Shown piece after piece: positions 53,005 to 61,348 of a stretch of DNA of 64,000 bases; positions within the stretch are counted from its first letter, which is position 1, and each line of letters begins with the position of its first letter. The DNA lies in the NCBI RefSeq assembly GCF_900099835.1, contig NZ_FNKP01000001.1, forward strand, positions 186,001-250,000, read 5' to 3'. Under the pieces are notes generated by a model. It saw only the letters and a list, made by a program, of their open reading frames with translations. It did no database searches and was not told the origin of the DNA. The DNA is from Paraburkholderia fungorum (GTDB lineage Bacteria > Pseudomonadota > Gammaproteobacteria > Burkholderiales > Burkholderiaceae). The translations under genes were made by a program, and so were the position numbers.

Positions 53005-54788
53005 CACTCCACCCCGCCCAGATACGCTTCGAGCACAGCCGGGTCTTGTTGCACATCCTGCGGCAATCCTTCGGCGATCCGCGTACCGAACTCCATCACC
53101 ACCAGCCGATCGGTGAGATTCATCACGAAATCCATATCGTGCTCGACCAGCAGCACGCTCATCCCTTCCGCTTTCAACCGACGCAGCAAGTCCGCGAGTT
53201 GCAGCTTTTCCTGATAGCGCAAACCTGCGGCTGGCTCATCGAGTAGCAGCAGCGTCGGATCGCAGCACAATGCGCGGGCGATTTCGAGAATCCGCTGCTG
53301 ACCCAAAGCCAGGCTGCCAGCCTCGTCATACATATGCTGCTCAAGTCCGACGCGGCGAATCTGGCGTGCCGCTTCCGCCATCAGACGTGCTTCTTCCGCA
53401 CCATTCAGCCGCGCCACGCTCCGCCAAACCCCGGCTTGGCCACGCAGATGCGCGCCAATCGCGACGTTCTCCAGCACGGTCATGCCCGGCAGCAACTTGA
53501 CGTGCTGGAACGTGCGGCCGATACCGCGCTTGACGATTTCACGTGAACTCAGCGAATCGATACGCTCGCCACGGAACGTGATCTCGCCGCTCGTCGCCTG
53601 AAGCACGCCGGTCACGAGATTAAAGGTGGTGGATTTGCCCGCGCCGTTCGGCCCGATCAGACCGATGATCTGCCCCGCTTTCACTTCGAAGCTGACGTCG
53701 TTCACCGCGACCAGACCGCCAAACTGCTTGCGCGCCTTGTTCACCGTCAATAGGCTTTCACCGCTGGCGGGCTTGCTGCGCTGCGGCAACGGCTCTGCGT
53801 GATCGGCCAGATGCGCGCGTGGACCACGCGGGAAAAATCGCGCGACGAACGGCCAGACGCCCTGTCGTGCGTACTGCAGCAACAGCACCATCAAGATGCC
53901 GAACACGATGACCTCGAAGTTGCCGTTCTCGCCGAGCAGCTTCGGCAGCAGTGTCTGCAGATAGTCCTGCAATACGGTCAGAATCGCCGCGCCGAGGACC
54001 GCGCCCCACACATGCGACACCCCGCCTACCACCGCCATGAACAGAAATTCGATGCCATGGTTCAGACCAAACGGCGTCGGATTCACCGCACGCTGCAAAT
54101 GCGCATACAGGAAGCCCGAAATCGACGCCAGCACTGCCGCATAAACGAAGATCACCACGCGCATCCAGCCGGTGTTGACGCCCATCGCCTCGGCCATCAT
54201 GCCGCCGCCGCGCAGCGCGCGAATCGCCCGCCCCGGTCGACTATTAAGCAAATTTTGAACAGAAATAACCGCCCCGAGGACGACCACCCAGATCAGGTAA
54301 TAGATATGGCGACCGGATTCCAGGTTGATGCCGAACACATTCAACACTGGAATTCCGTTAATGCCGTCGTACTTGCCGAGCATGTCCAGATTGCCGAACA
54401 GGTAGAACAGCGCGAGGCCCCACGCGATCGTGCCAAGCGGCAGAAAGTGGCCCGACAGACGCATCGTGACGAGGCCGAGCATCAGCGCGATCAAGGCCGT
54501 TACCACCACGCCCGCGATCAACGCGAGCCACGGCGAAACGCCGTAAGTGGTCGTCAGATAGGCGGTCGCATAGGCACCGATGCCGACGAACGCTGCCTGC
54601 CCGAAACTCGTCATTCCGCCGATCCCGGTCAACAGCACCAGCCCGATCGCGACGATCGAATACAGCCCGATGTAGTTGAGCAGCGTCACCCAATACTCGG
54701 GGACGTGAATCGGCTGCGGCAACACCGGCAGCGCGAACAGCACCACAAGGAACAACCAGAAGAACCTGTTTTGCATGATCCGTTTCAT
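53004..54788 (-). CDS. LivM permease-LivG ATPase fusion, cluster 1
   Basis: A 594-residue fusion of a membrane permease and its ATPase. Residues 1 to about 320 are LivM-like, with some nine helices and GIGGMTSFGQAAFVGIGAYA near 55 and ALRGGGMMAEAMGVN, the ATPase-contact loop. After a linker (HAEPLPQRSKPASGES) residues about 345-594 are LivG-like: Walker A GLIGPNGAGKSTTFNLVTG, RTFQHVKLLPGMTV, signature SLALGQQRILEIARAL, LLLLDEPAAGL. Both halves look intact. ATG 54788; it follows livH by 4 bases. Fusion fixes a 1:1 ratio of this permease and ATPase. Confidence 0.92.
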   Translation of the reverse strand: MKRIMQNRFFWLFLVVLFALPVLPQPIHVPEYWVTLLNYIGLYSIVAIGLVLLTGIGGMTSFGQAAFVGIGAYATAYLTTTYGVSPWLALIAGVVVTALIALMLGLVTMRLSGHFLPLGTIAWGLALFYLFGNLDMLGKYDGINGIPVLNVFGINLESGRHIYYLIWVVVLGAVISVQNLLNSRPGRAIRALRGGGMMAEAMGVNTGWMRVVIFVYAAVLASISGFLYAHLQRAVNPTPFGLNHGIEFLFMAVVGGVSHVWGAVLGAAILTVLQDYLQTLLPKLLGENGNFEVIVFGILMVLLLQYARQGVWPFVARFFPRGPRAHLADHAEPLPQRSKPASGESLLTVNKARKQFGGLVAVNDVSFEVKAGQIIGLIGPNGAGKSTTFNLVTGVLQATSGEITFRGERIDSLSSREIVKRGIGRTFQHVKLLPGMTVLENVAIGAHLRGQAGVWRSVARLNGAEEARLMAEAARQIRRVGLEQHMYDEAGSLALGQQRILEIARALCCDPTLLLLDEPAAGLRYQEKLQLADLLRRLKAEGMSVLLVEHDMDFVMNLTDRLVVMEFGTRIAEGLPQDVQQDPAVLEAYLGGVE

Positions 54789-54792
54789 CGTG

Positions 54793-55848
54793 TCACTCCT
54801 CTTCCTCTTCGGCGTGCGGGCTGGCAAGACTTCGCCAGAGCAGCACGGGGATGATCAGCGTGAACACGATCACTTCCTTATAAGCACTCGCCCAGAACGA
54901 CGAATACGACTCCAGCAGGCCAACGAGAATCGATCCGGCAGCCGCCAGCGGATAGCTGACCAGTCCGCCGATAATCGCGCCCACAAAGCCCTTCAGACCG
55001 ATCAGGAAGCCCGAGTCGTAGTAGATGGTGGTCAACGGTGCCACGAGGATGCCGCACAGCGCGCCGAGCCCCGCAGCGAGCGTGAACGCGAGCCGACCAG
55101 CCTGCGTCGTGCCGATGCCGACCAGCCGCGCGCCGAGCCGGTTCACCGAGGTCGCGCGCAATGCCTTGCCCGAGATCGAGCGATCGAAGTACAGGTACAG
55201 CGCGCCGATCAGCACGGCCGCGGTGCCGACCACCCACAGGCTTTGCCCCGAGATCGACAGACTGCCGAGGTTGAACGTGGCGTCCGAAAACGCGGTCGTG
55301 CGCGAACCTTCCGCGCCGAACATCACGAGCCCGAGGCCGACCATCGCGAAGTGCACCGCCACCGCCACGATCAACAGCAGCAGCGTGGTCGCTTCCGCGA
55401 TCGGCTCGTACGCGAGCCGGTAGACGAACGGCCCCATCGGAATCACGATCAGCAAGGTCAGCGCGATCTGCACAATCATCGGCAGCGGTTGCAGGAACAC
55501 GCCACGCGTCAGTGCATAGACGGCAATCGGGAACAGCAGGTATTTGCCGGCCAGCAGCGCCAGCGTGCGAGCCGCGTGTCGGCGCCGCTCGGCGTGCCGC
55601 GCCATGCCCCCTACTTCGACGACGAAGCAGGCCGCGCCCATCGCCATCAGCAACCAGCACGTGGCCGGAAACTTCTGTGTCTGCAAGGCGGCGAGCGTCA
55701 ACGCGCCGTACGAAACAAACTCCCCCTGCGGGATGAAGATCACCCGCGTCACGGAGAACACCAGCACCAGCGCAAGCGCAAGCAGCGCGTAAATCGCGCC
55801 GGTGGTGATGCCGTCCTGCGCGAGGATCGCCGCAATTGATAGATCCAT
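54793..55848 (-). CDS. livH: Liv-type ABC permease (LivH type), cluster 1
   Basis: A 351-residue permease with helices ITTGAIYALLALALVLVFSV at the start and the contact loop ALRATSVNRLGARLVGI near 230. It is some 50-60 residues longer than typical LivH. The extra part (about residues 55-120, with GMARHAERRRHAARTLALL and a further helix) is inserted between the first helices. It ends in six acidic residues (HAEEEEE). GAGGA lies just before ATG 55848; the frame is open to 55956. Part of the operon with the binding protein at 56058. Confidence 0.9.
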   Translation of the reverse strand: MDLSIAAILAQDGITTGAIYALLALALVLVFSVTRVIFIPQGEFVSYGALTLAALQTQKFPATCWLLMAMGAACFVVEVGGMARHAERRRHAARTLALLAGKYLLFPIAVYALTRGVFLQPLPMIVQIALTLLIVIPMGPFVYRLAYEPIAEATTLLLLIVAVAVHFAMVGLGLVMFGAEGSRTTAFSDATFNLGSLSISGQSLWVVGTAAVLIGALYLYFDRSISGKALRATSVNRLGARLVGIGTTQAGRLAFTLAAGLGALCGILVAPLTTIYYDSGFLIGLKGFVGAIIGGLVSYPLAAAGSILVGLLESYSSFWASAYKEVIVFTLIIPVLLWRSLASPHAEEEEE

Positions 55849-56057
55849 ACTTCCTCGTCCTGAAGCGTCGAAATCGAAAACCGGGAACCGGTCGAGGTGG
55901 CGGCGAAACTCCTGGCCGTCCACCGACCTGCAATGTCTGAAAAGACGCCGCCGCACCGGAACACGGCGCGGCGGGCGATGCCATTGTCGTCGAACAGAAT
56001 GGCAATGCGGCGTGTCAGGCCGCTGAGTGCGCGAGAGGCGCGTACCGCTTTATGTTG

Positions 56058-57218
56058 TTAGTCGTTCTGCAGTTTCCACTTGCCGTCGACGATCTGCACG
56101 ATCACGCGTGCGCGCTTGTCGAGGCCGTTGTGGTCGGTCGTCGTGGTGTTCATGATGCCGTGCGAGACCGGCAATTCCTTGACGTTCTCAAGTGCGGCAC
56201 GCAGTGCCACGCGGAATGCTTCGGTGCCCGGCTGGGCCGTCTTCAGTGCGACGGGGATCGCGGCCTGCAGCATCTGCCCGGCGTCCCATGCGTGACCGCC
56301 GAAGGTCGCCACCGAACCCGCGCCATAGGCCTTCTCGTACGCCGTCTTATACGCTTCGGAAGACGCCTTCACCGGATTCGAATCCGGCAACTGATCCGCC
56401 ACGAGGATCGGGCCAGCCGGCAGGAACTCGCCTTCGCAATCCTTGCCGCACACGCGCAGGAAGTCGTTGTTGGCGACGCCGTGCGTCTGATAAACCTTGC
56501 CCTTGTAACCGCGTTCTTTCAGCGTCTTGGCCGGCAACGCCGACGGCGTGCCCGCCCCCGCGATCAACACTGCGTCGGGATTCGCGCCCATCGTCTTCAG
56601 GACCTGGCCCGTCACCGATGCATCGGTGCGGTTAAAGCGCTCGTTCGACACGATCTTCAGATGATGCGCAGCGGCCGCAGCCGTGAACACGTTGTTCCAG
56701 CCGTCGCCGTAGGCATCTGCGAAGCCGATGAAGCCCACCGTTTTGACGCCGTGACGCTCCATGTAATCGGCGATGGCGTCGGCCATCAGGCTGTCGTTTT
56801 GCGGCGGCTTGAACGCCCACGCGCGCTTTGCGTCGATCGGCGAAATGATCGCAGCCGATGCCGCCAGCGAGATCACCGGCGTCTTGCCTTCGGCTGCCGG
56901 ATCGAGCATGGCGAGCGAGTTCGGCGTGACCGTCGAGCCGATGATCGCGTCCACATGATCTTCGTCGATCAGCTTGCGCGTGTTCTGCACGGCCTTGCCG
57001 GTGTCGGAGGCGTCGTCGAGAACGATGTACTGCACGGTCTTGCCGCCAATCTCTTTCGGCAGCAACGCGATCGTGTTCTTCTCAGGAATCCCGAGCGATG
57101 CAGCGGGCCCCGTCGTGGACAGCGTCACGCCGATCTTCACCTGGGCGAACGCTGCGCCGGCGCCGCACATCAACGCCATCGCGATGCCTGTGCGTACCCA
57201 TTGCCTGGTCTTTTTCAT
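56058..57218 (-). CDS. Liv-type ABC substrate-binding protein 1, cluster 1
   Basis: Periplasmic binding protein of 386 residues: signal peptide ending near GAAFAQ, then type I fold with KIGVTLSTTGPAASLGIPEK and PDAVLIAGAGTPSALP. The CGKDCEG pair may form a disulfide. Closely related along its length to the protein at 57640-58806, which points to duplication. It heads the operon SBP-livH-livMG-livF. The 5' region has palindrome ACTAACATGTTAGT. The subgroup often binds aromatic or branched-chain acids; the ligand here is unknown. Confidence 0.92.
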   Translation of the reverse strand: MKKTRQWVRTGIAMALMCGAGAAFAQVKIGVTLSTTGPAASLGIPEKNTIALLPKEIGGKTVQYIVLDDASDTGKAVQNTRKLIDEDHVDAIIGSTVTPNSLAMLDPAAEGKTPVISLAASAAIISPIDAKRAWAFKPPQNDSLMADAIADYMERHGVKTVGFIGFADAYGDGWNNVFTAAAAAHHLKIVSNERFNRTDASVTGQVLKTMGANPDAVLIAGAGTPSALPAKTLKERGYKGKVYQTHGVANNDFLRVCGKDCEGEFLPAGPILVADQLPDSNPVKASSEAYKTAYEKAYGAGSVATFGGHAWDAGQMLQAAIPVALKTAQPGTEAFRVALRAALENVKELPVSHGIMNTTTTDHNGLDKRARVIVQIVDGKWKLQND

Positions 57219-57438
57219 TGCGAGTCTCCAAACGCTTTTGAAGCGCGTATCTGTAATCCGGCTCATCGACCGGGTGTCTGAATCTAGTTATTGGGTTCAG
57301 GCGTGCCAAGCATGGTTTTCCCCTGCCCGACATGAATGCCGTCACCGTCTTTTTTGGTGCCACTACGCTGCCACTGCCCTGCTGCTACCGCCACTACCCG
57401 CTGCTGCGATTTCTCTGTCGGACTTCGTCGAGCAGACC

Positions 57439-57452
57439 ACTAACATGTTAGT
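57439..57452. promoter_or_regulatory. Palindromic operator candidate ACTAACATGTTAGT
   Basis: A perfect 14-base palindrome about 220 bases upstream of the binding-protein 1 start, in the gene-free stretch after the terminator of the binding-protein 2 gene. Its form suits a TetR- or LysR-like dimer. No regulator gene lies in the window nearby. Confidence 0.5.
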
Positions 57453-57575
57453 AGTATTGCGTTCTGCATCATTGACGGTCAATAGACTGAACGGCTAATG
57501 CGGGTTTGTCCTGAAACTACGGAACCACACTTTTCACGTGAAGCGCTCACTCGGTGCAATCGCGTAAAACGGGCA

Positions 57576-57611
57576 ATAAAAAAGACGCGTCAACTGCACG
57601 CGTCTTTTCTG
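57576..57611 (-). terminator. Terminator of the binding protein 2 gene
   Basis: AAAGACGCGT (57581-57590) and ACGCGTCTTT (57598-57607) form a 10-base stem, with TTTTTTATTG following on the minus strand. It separates the two binding-protein transcripts. Confidence 0.92.
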
Positions 57612-57639
57612 GATGGGTTCCCGTATCGTTTGCCTTCGC

Positions 57640-58806
57640 TCAGTCGCCGGCCAGCTTCCACTTGCCGCCGACGATCTCCACCATCACGCGTGCACGCTGG
57701 TCGAGGCCGGCGTGGTCGTTCGCGCTCATGTTGAAGATGCCGTGCGACGCGGGCATGTCTTTGGTGCTTTCCAGCGCGGCGCGCAATGCGTCGCGGAACG
57801 CGGGCGTGCCAGGCTGGCCTTTCTTCAACGCGATAGGGATAGCGCGTTGCAGCAGCAGCCCTGCGTCCCATGCGTGACCGCCGAAAGTCGACACCGAGCC
57901 CGCGCCATAAGCGCCTTCATACGCATGCTTGTACGCGAGCGCGCTCTTCTTCACCGGATTCGAATCGGGCAATTGATCCGCGACCAGCAGCGGACCCGCC
58001 GGCAGATACGTGCCTTCGCAATCCTTGCCGCACACGCGCAGGAAGTCGTTATTCGCGACGCCGTGCGTCTGGTAAAGCTTGCCCTTGTAGCCGCGTTCCT
58101 TCAGCGTTTTCTGCGGCAACGCGGCCGGTGTACCCGCACCTGCGATCAGCACCGCGTCCGGGTTCTGCGACATCACCTTCAACACCTGGCCGGTGACCGA
58201 CGCATCGTTGCGTGCGAAACGTTCGTTTGCGACCACCTTGATCTTCGCGAGCGTGGCGGCGTTGCTGAACTCCTTGAACCAGCTTTCGCCGTACGCGTCG
58301 GAGAAGCCGATAAACGCGACCGTCTTCACACCGTGATTCGCCATGTGCTGCGCGATGGCGGTGGCCATCAGGATGTCGTTTTGCGGCGTCTTGAAGACCC
58401 ACGCGCGCTTCGCATCCATCGGCTCGACGATGCTGGCGGCCGCGGCCATCGAGATCATCGGCGTGGTGCTTTCAGCAGCGACGTCGATCATGGCGAGCGA
58501 ATTCGGCACGACGGTCGAGCCGATCAGTGCGTCGACGTGATCTTCGCTGGTGAGCTTGCGGGCGTTCTTGACCGCATTGGTGGAATCGGTTGCATCGTCG
58601 AGCACGATGTAGTCGATCTTCTGCCCCGCCACCTCTTTAGGCAGCAGCGCAATGGTGTTCTTCTCGGGAATTCCCAGCGATGCAGCCGGTCCCGTTGCCG
58701 ACACCGAAACGCCAATTTTCACGTCTGCGAATGCATGGGTGCTCCATGCCGAAGATACGCCCGTAGCGACCAATGCCGCGCTAATCCAACGCAATGCCGA
58801 CTTCAT
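57640..58806 (-). CDS. Liv-type ABC substrate-binding protein 2, cluster 1
   Basis: A 388-residue binding protein, paralogous to the one at 56058-57218. Shared stretches include SLGIPEKNTIALLPKE, QTHGVANNDFLRVCGKDCEG and VADQLPDSNPVK. The signal peptide ends near HAFAD. Differences concentrate in the ligand-facing middle part, so the two may bind related compounds with different preference (inference). It has its own terminator and its own promoter region with two inverted repeats, and so is a separate unit from the permease operon. ATG 58806. Confidence 0.92.
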   Translation of the reverse strand: MKSALRWISAALVATGVSSAWSTHAFADVKIGVSVSATGPAASLGIPEKNTIALLPKEVAGQKIDYIVLDDATDSTNAVKNARKLTSEDHVDALIGSTVVPNSLAMIDVAAESTTPMISMAAAASIVEPMDAKRAWVFKTPQNDILMATAIAQHMANHGVKTVAFIGFSDAYGESWFKEFSNAATLAKIKVVANERFARNDASVTGQVLKVMSQNPDAVLIAGAGTPAALPQKTLKERGYKGKLYQTHGVANNDFLRVCGKDCEGTYLPAGPLLVADQLPDSNPVKKSALAYKHAYEGAYGAGSVSTFGGHAWDAGLLLQRAIPIALKKGQPGTPAFRDALRAALESTKDMPASHGIFNMSANDHAGLDQRARVMVEIVGGKWKLAGD

Positions 58807-58840
58807 CCCGCTCCTCTGTCTACCCCGGTTATTCATTCGA

Positions 58841-58862
58841 ATTTAAATCCGCAGATTTAAAT
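58841..58862. promoter_or_regulatory. Inverted repeat ATTTAAATC-N4-GATTTAAAT
   Basis: Perfect 9-base arms around CGCA, 35 bases upstream of the binding-protein 2 start. A+T-rich; it may be an operator or overlap the promoter. Confidence 0.5.
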
Positions 58863-58880
58863 ACCGACCCAGCGGTCGGT
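58863..58880. promoter_or_regulatory. TetR-type operator candidate ACCGACC-N4-GGTCGGT
   Basis: Perfect 7-base arms around CAGC, directly next to the A+T-rich repeat. The ACCGACC/GGTCGGT pattern resembles operators of TetR-family repressors of fatty- and aromatic-acid catabolism such as Thermus PfmR. The acting regulator is not in the window. Confidence 0.6.
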
Positions 58881-59021
58881 GAATAGCGAGTTTAGCGGAC
58901 GAAAGCGCGGCCCCGCAAGCATTTTGCAGGGTTGTGTGGCGTGGAATCAGCGGATATACGGTGAATAAAAAAGGGTCTCCGAATTAGAGAAAAAATGGAA
59001 TGGCGATTAATCGAAAGTACA
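58881..59021. other. Spacer between the two Liv clusters, left part
   Basis: A+T-rich spacer of about 140 bases between the operator repeats of the binding-protein 2 gene and the terminator of Liv cluster 2. No gene seen. Confidence 0.4.
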
Positions 59022-59060
59022 AATAAAAAGCGCTGTTGGATATCAATCCAACAGCGCTTT
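59022..59060 (-). terminator. Terminator of Liv cluster 2
   Basis: AAAGCGCTGTTGGAT (59027-59041) and its exact complement (59046-59060) form a 15-base stem with loop ATCA. On the minus strand CTTTTTATTTG follows. It is about 270 bases past the livM stop; the sequence between shows no gene. Confidence 0.88.
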
Positions 59061-59329
59061 CGTCTGGGCACTTAGTGCCTCATTGTCTCCTCGTTCTCCA
59101 CCTGCAAATTCGGTGCTGCGTCAGAACTGCATGAAGATTAAACGACGACCCTCCAGGCTACAACTAGCAATTACCCTAGTGGTGCACTGCGGCACCGAAT
59201 TGGGGCACGTTTATGCCTGTTGCGCCCGCTTCCGTTTGATACTTCCGCGCAAGCGGTTTGCAGTCTACCTCAGCTGAATGTCTGAAACCAATACATCGGA
59301 TTCCAGATCAATTGTGCGACGCATCGTAT

Positions 59330-60304
59330 TCAGGCTCGCAGCGGCCGAACCCGCGCCACGATCTCGCCAACAATGCCGCGCCGGAACGCTAGCACGCACG
59401 CGATAAAAATGATCCCCGTGACGATGGTCACCGATTCACCCAGCGAGCGGAACCAGTCCACGCCGGTAGACGCAGCCAATGCCGAGCCGATATCGCCGAG
59501 ACGGTCTTCGAGCGCGACGATCAGCGCTGCGCCGAGCAGCGGGCCGAACAGCGTGCCCATGCCGCCGACCAGCGTCATCAGGATCACCAGGCCGGACATG
59601 GTCCAATAGGCGTCGCTGAGCGTTTCAAAACCCTGCACGAGCACCTTGAGCGACCCCGCAAGCCCGGCAAGCCCGGCGGAAAGAATGAACGCCAGCAGCT
59701 TGAAGCGATCCGTGTCATAGCCGAGCGACACCGCACGCGGCTCGTTTTCCTTGATTGCGACCAGCACCTGTCCGAACGGCGAGTGAACGATCCGCACGAT
59801 CAGCAGGAACGCCAGCACCATCACGGCCAGCACGACAAAATACAGCGTCACGTCCGATGACAGATCGAGCAGGCCGAACAGCTTGCCGCGCGGCACACCT
59901 TGCAGACCGTCCTCGCCATGCGTGAACGGCGCTTGCAGGAACACGAAATAAACCATTTGCGCGAGCGCCAGCGTCACCATCGCGAAGTAGATGCCCTGGC
60001 GGCGAATCGCGAAAAGTCCGACCAGCAGGCCGAGCACGGTGGCCGCCGCGGTTCCCGCGAGCACGCCGAGTTCCGGCGAAAAGCCGAGCGTCTGCATCGC
60101 ATAGCCCGTCACATAACCGGCCGATGCGAGGAACATCGCGTGACCGAACGACAGCAAACCGGTATAGCCGATCAACAGGTTGAAGGCGGCCGCGAACAAC
60201 GCGAAGCACATCACCTTCATTACGAAGAGCGGATAGATGCCGAGCACAGGCACCGCGAGCAGTGCGATCAGCAGCAGGCCGTAGAGGACTTTTCTCTGCA
60301 TCAT
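59330..60304 (-). CDS. livM: Liv-type ABC permease (LivM type), cluster 2
   Basis: A 324-residue permease: LLIALLAVPVLGIYPLFVMK at the start, LLIGYTGLLSFGHAMFLASAGY near 42 and the ATPase-contact loop AIKENEPRAVSLGYD near 200. Its ATG overlaps the livH stop (ATGATG), and AAGGAA is upstream. The frame is open further upstream into livH but only as a shadow. Last gene of the G-F-K-H-M operon. Confidence 0.94.
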   Translation of the reverse strand: MMQRKVLYGLLLIALLAVPVLGIYPLFVMKVMCFALFAAAFNLLIGYTGLLSFGHAMFLASAGYVTGYAMQTLGFSPELGVLAGTAAATVLGLLVGLFAIRRQGIYFAMVTLALAQMVYFVFLQAPFTHGEDGLQGVPRGKLFGLLDLSSDVTLYFVVLAVMVLAFLLIVRIVHSPFGQVLVAIKENEPRAVSLGYDTDRFKLLAFILSAGLAGLAGSLKVLVQGFETLSDAYWTMSGLVILMTLVGGMGTLFGPLLGAALIVALEDRLGDIGSALAASTGVDWFRSLGESVTIVTGIIFIACVLAFRRGIVGEIVARVRPLRA

Positions 60305-61185
60305 TTTTCCTTGCCGAAGAGACCCGCCGGACGCACCAGCAACACGAGCGCCATGATCACGAAGACGACAGTCGCCGACGCCTCCGGATAAAACACGCGC
60401 GTCAGTCCTTCGATCACGCCAAGCATGAGGCCGGTGAGAATCGAGCCCATGATCGACCCCATCCCGCCGATCACGACCACCGCGAACACGGTGATGATCA
60501 TCGGCTGGCCCATCAGCGGCGAGACCTGGATGACCGGCGCGGCCAGCACGCCGGCAAACGCGGCCAATGCGACGCCGAAGCCGTAAGTGAGCGTGATCAT
60601 CAGCGGCACGTTGACGCCGAATGCTTCGACCAGTTTCGGATTTTCCGTGCCTGCGCGCAGGTACGCGCCGAGCCGCGTCTTCTCGATCACGAACCACGTC
60701 GCGAAGCACACCGCCAGCGAAGCGACGACTACCCACGCGCGATAGTTCGGCAGGAACATGAAGCCGAGGTTAGTCGCGCCGGACAGCGCCGACGGCACGT
60801 CGTACGGCTGGCCCGACGAGCCGTAGATTGAACGGAACACACCTTCGACCACCAGCGTCAGCCCAAATGTGAGCAGCAAGCCGTAAAGATGATCGAGCTT
60901 GTACAGCCAGCGCAGCATCGTGCGTTCGATCGCCACGCCGAACAGTCCGACGATCAGCGGCGCGAGGAAAATCATCACCCAGTACGGGAGGCCGAAATAC
61001 GACAGGCCCATCCACGCGAGCATCGCGCCGAGCATGAACAACGCGCCGTGCGCGAAGTTGATCACGTTGAGCAAGCCGAAGATGATCGCCAGCCCGAGGC
61101 TCAGAATCGCGTAGAACGAGCCGTTCACGAGGCCCAGCAGCAACTGGCTCAGCATCGCCGGAAGCGGAACGCCAAAGATGTCCAT
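60301..61185 (-). CDS. livH: Liv-type ABC permease (LivH type), cluster 2
   Basis: A 294-residue permease of normal length, with LLLGLVNGSFYAILSLGLAI near residue 15, NFAHGALFMLGAM near 45 and the contact loop LRAGTENPKLVEAFGVN near 200. It lies 163 bases after the binding-protein gene and overlaps livM by 4 bases. Confidence 0.94.
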   Translation of the reverse strand: MDIFGVPLPAMLSQLLLGLVNGSFYAILSLGLAIIFGLLNVINFAHGALFMLGAMLAWMGLSYFGLPYWVMIFLAPLIVGLFGVAIERTMLRWLYKLDHLYGLLLTFGLTLVVEGVFRSIYGSSGQPYDVPSALSGATNLGFMFLPNYRAWVVVASLAVCFATWFVIEKTRLGAYLRAGTENPKLVEAFGVNVPLMITLTYGFGVALAAFAGVLAAPVIQVSPLMGQPMIITVFAVVVIGGMGSIMGSILTGLMLGVIEGLTRVFYPEASATVVFVIMALVLLVRPAGLFGKEK

Positions 61186-61348
61186 TAAAGCCCTTAACCC
61201 CTGAAGCTAGTGCCAGGGTGAGATCGGTGAAGCGCGAGCGGCCCGTCACGCGGACGGCAACATCATGACGTTGAATCCGCCGCGCGCGGCATCCTGAACG
61301 GTTGACCGCCAGTCACGGACCGGCAGCCGTCATGCCTTCACGCCGCGT

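Noticed and set aside
53530..53545. CACGTG-centred parS-like sequence GATTTCACGTGAACTC
   Set aside because: Only 11 of 16 positions match, and it lies in the LivG half of the fusion gene, where it is explained by codons.
59720..60736. Upstream extension of the cluster 2 livM frame to 60736
   Set aside because: The extra residues are an out-of-frame reading of livH; the ATGA overlap start at 60304 is the expected one.
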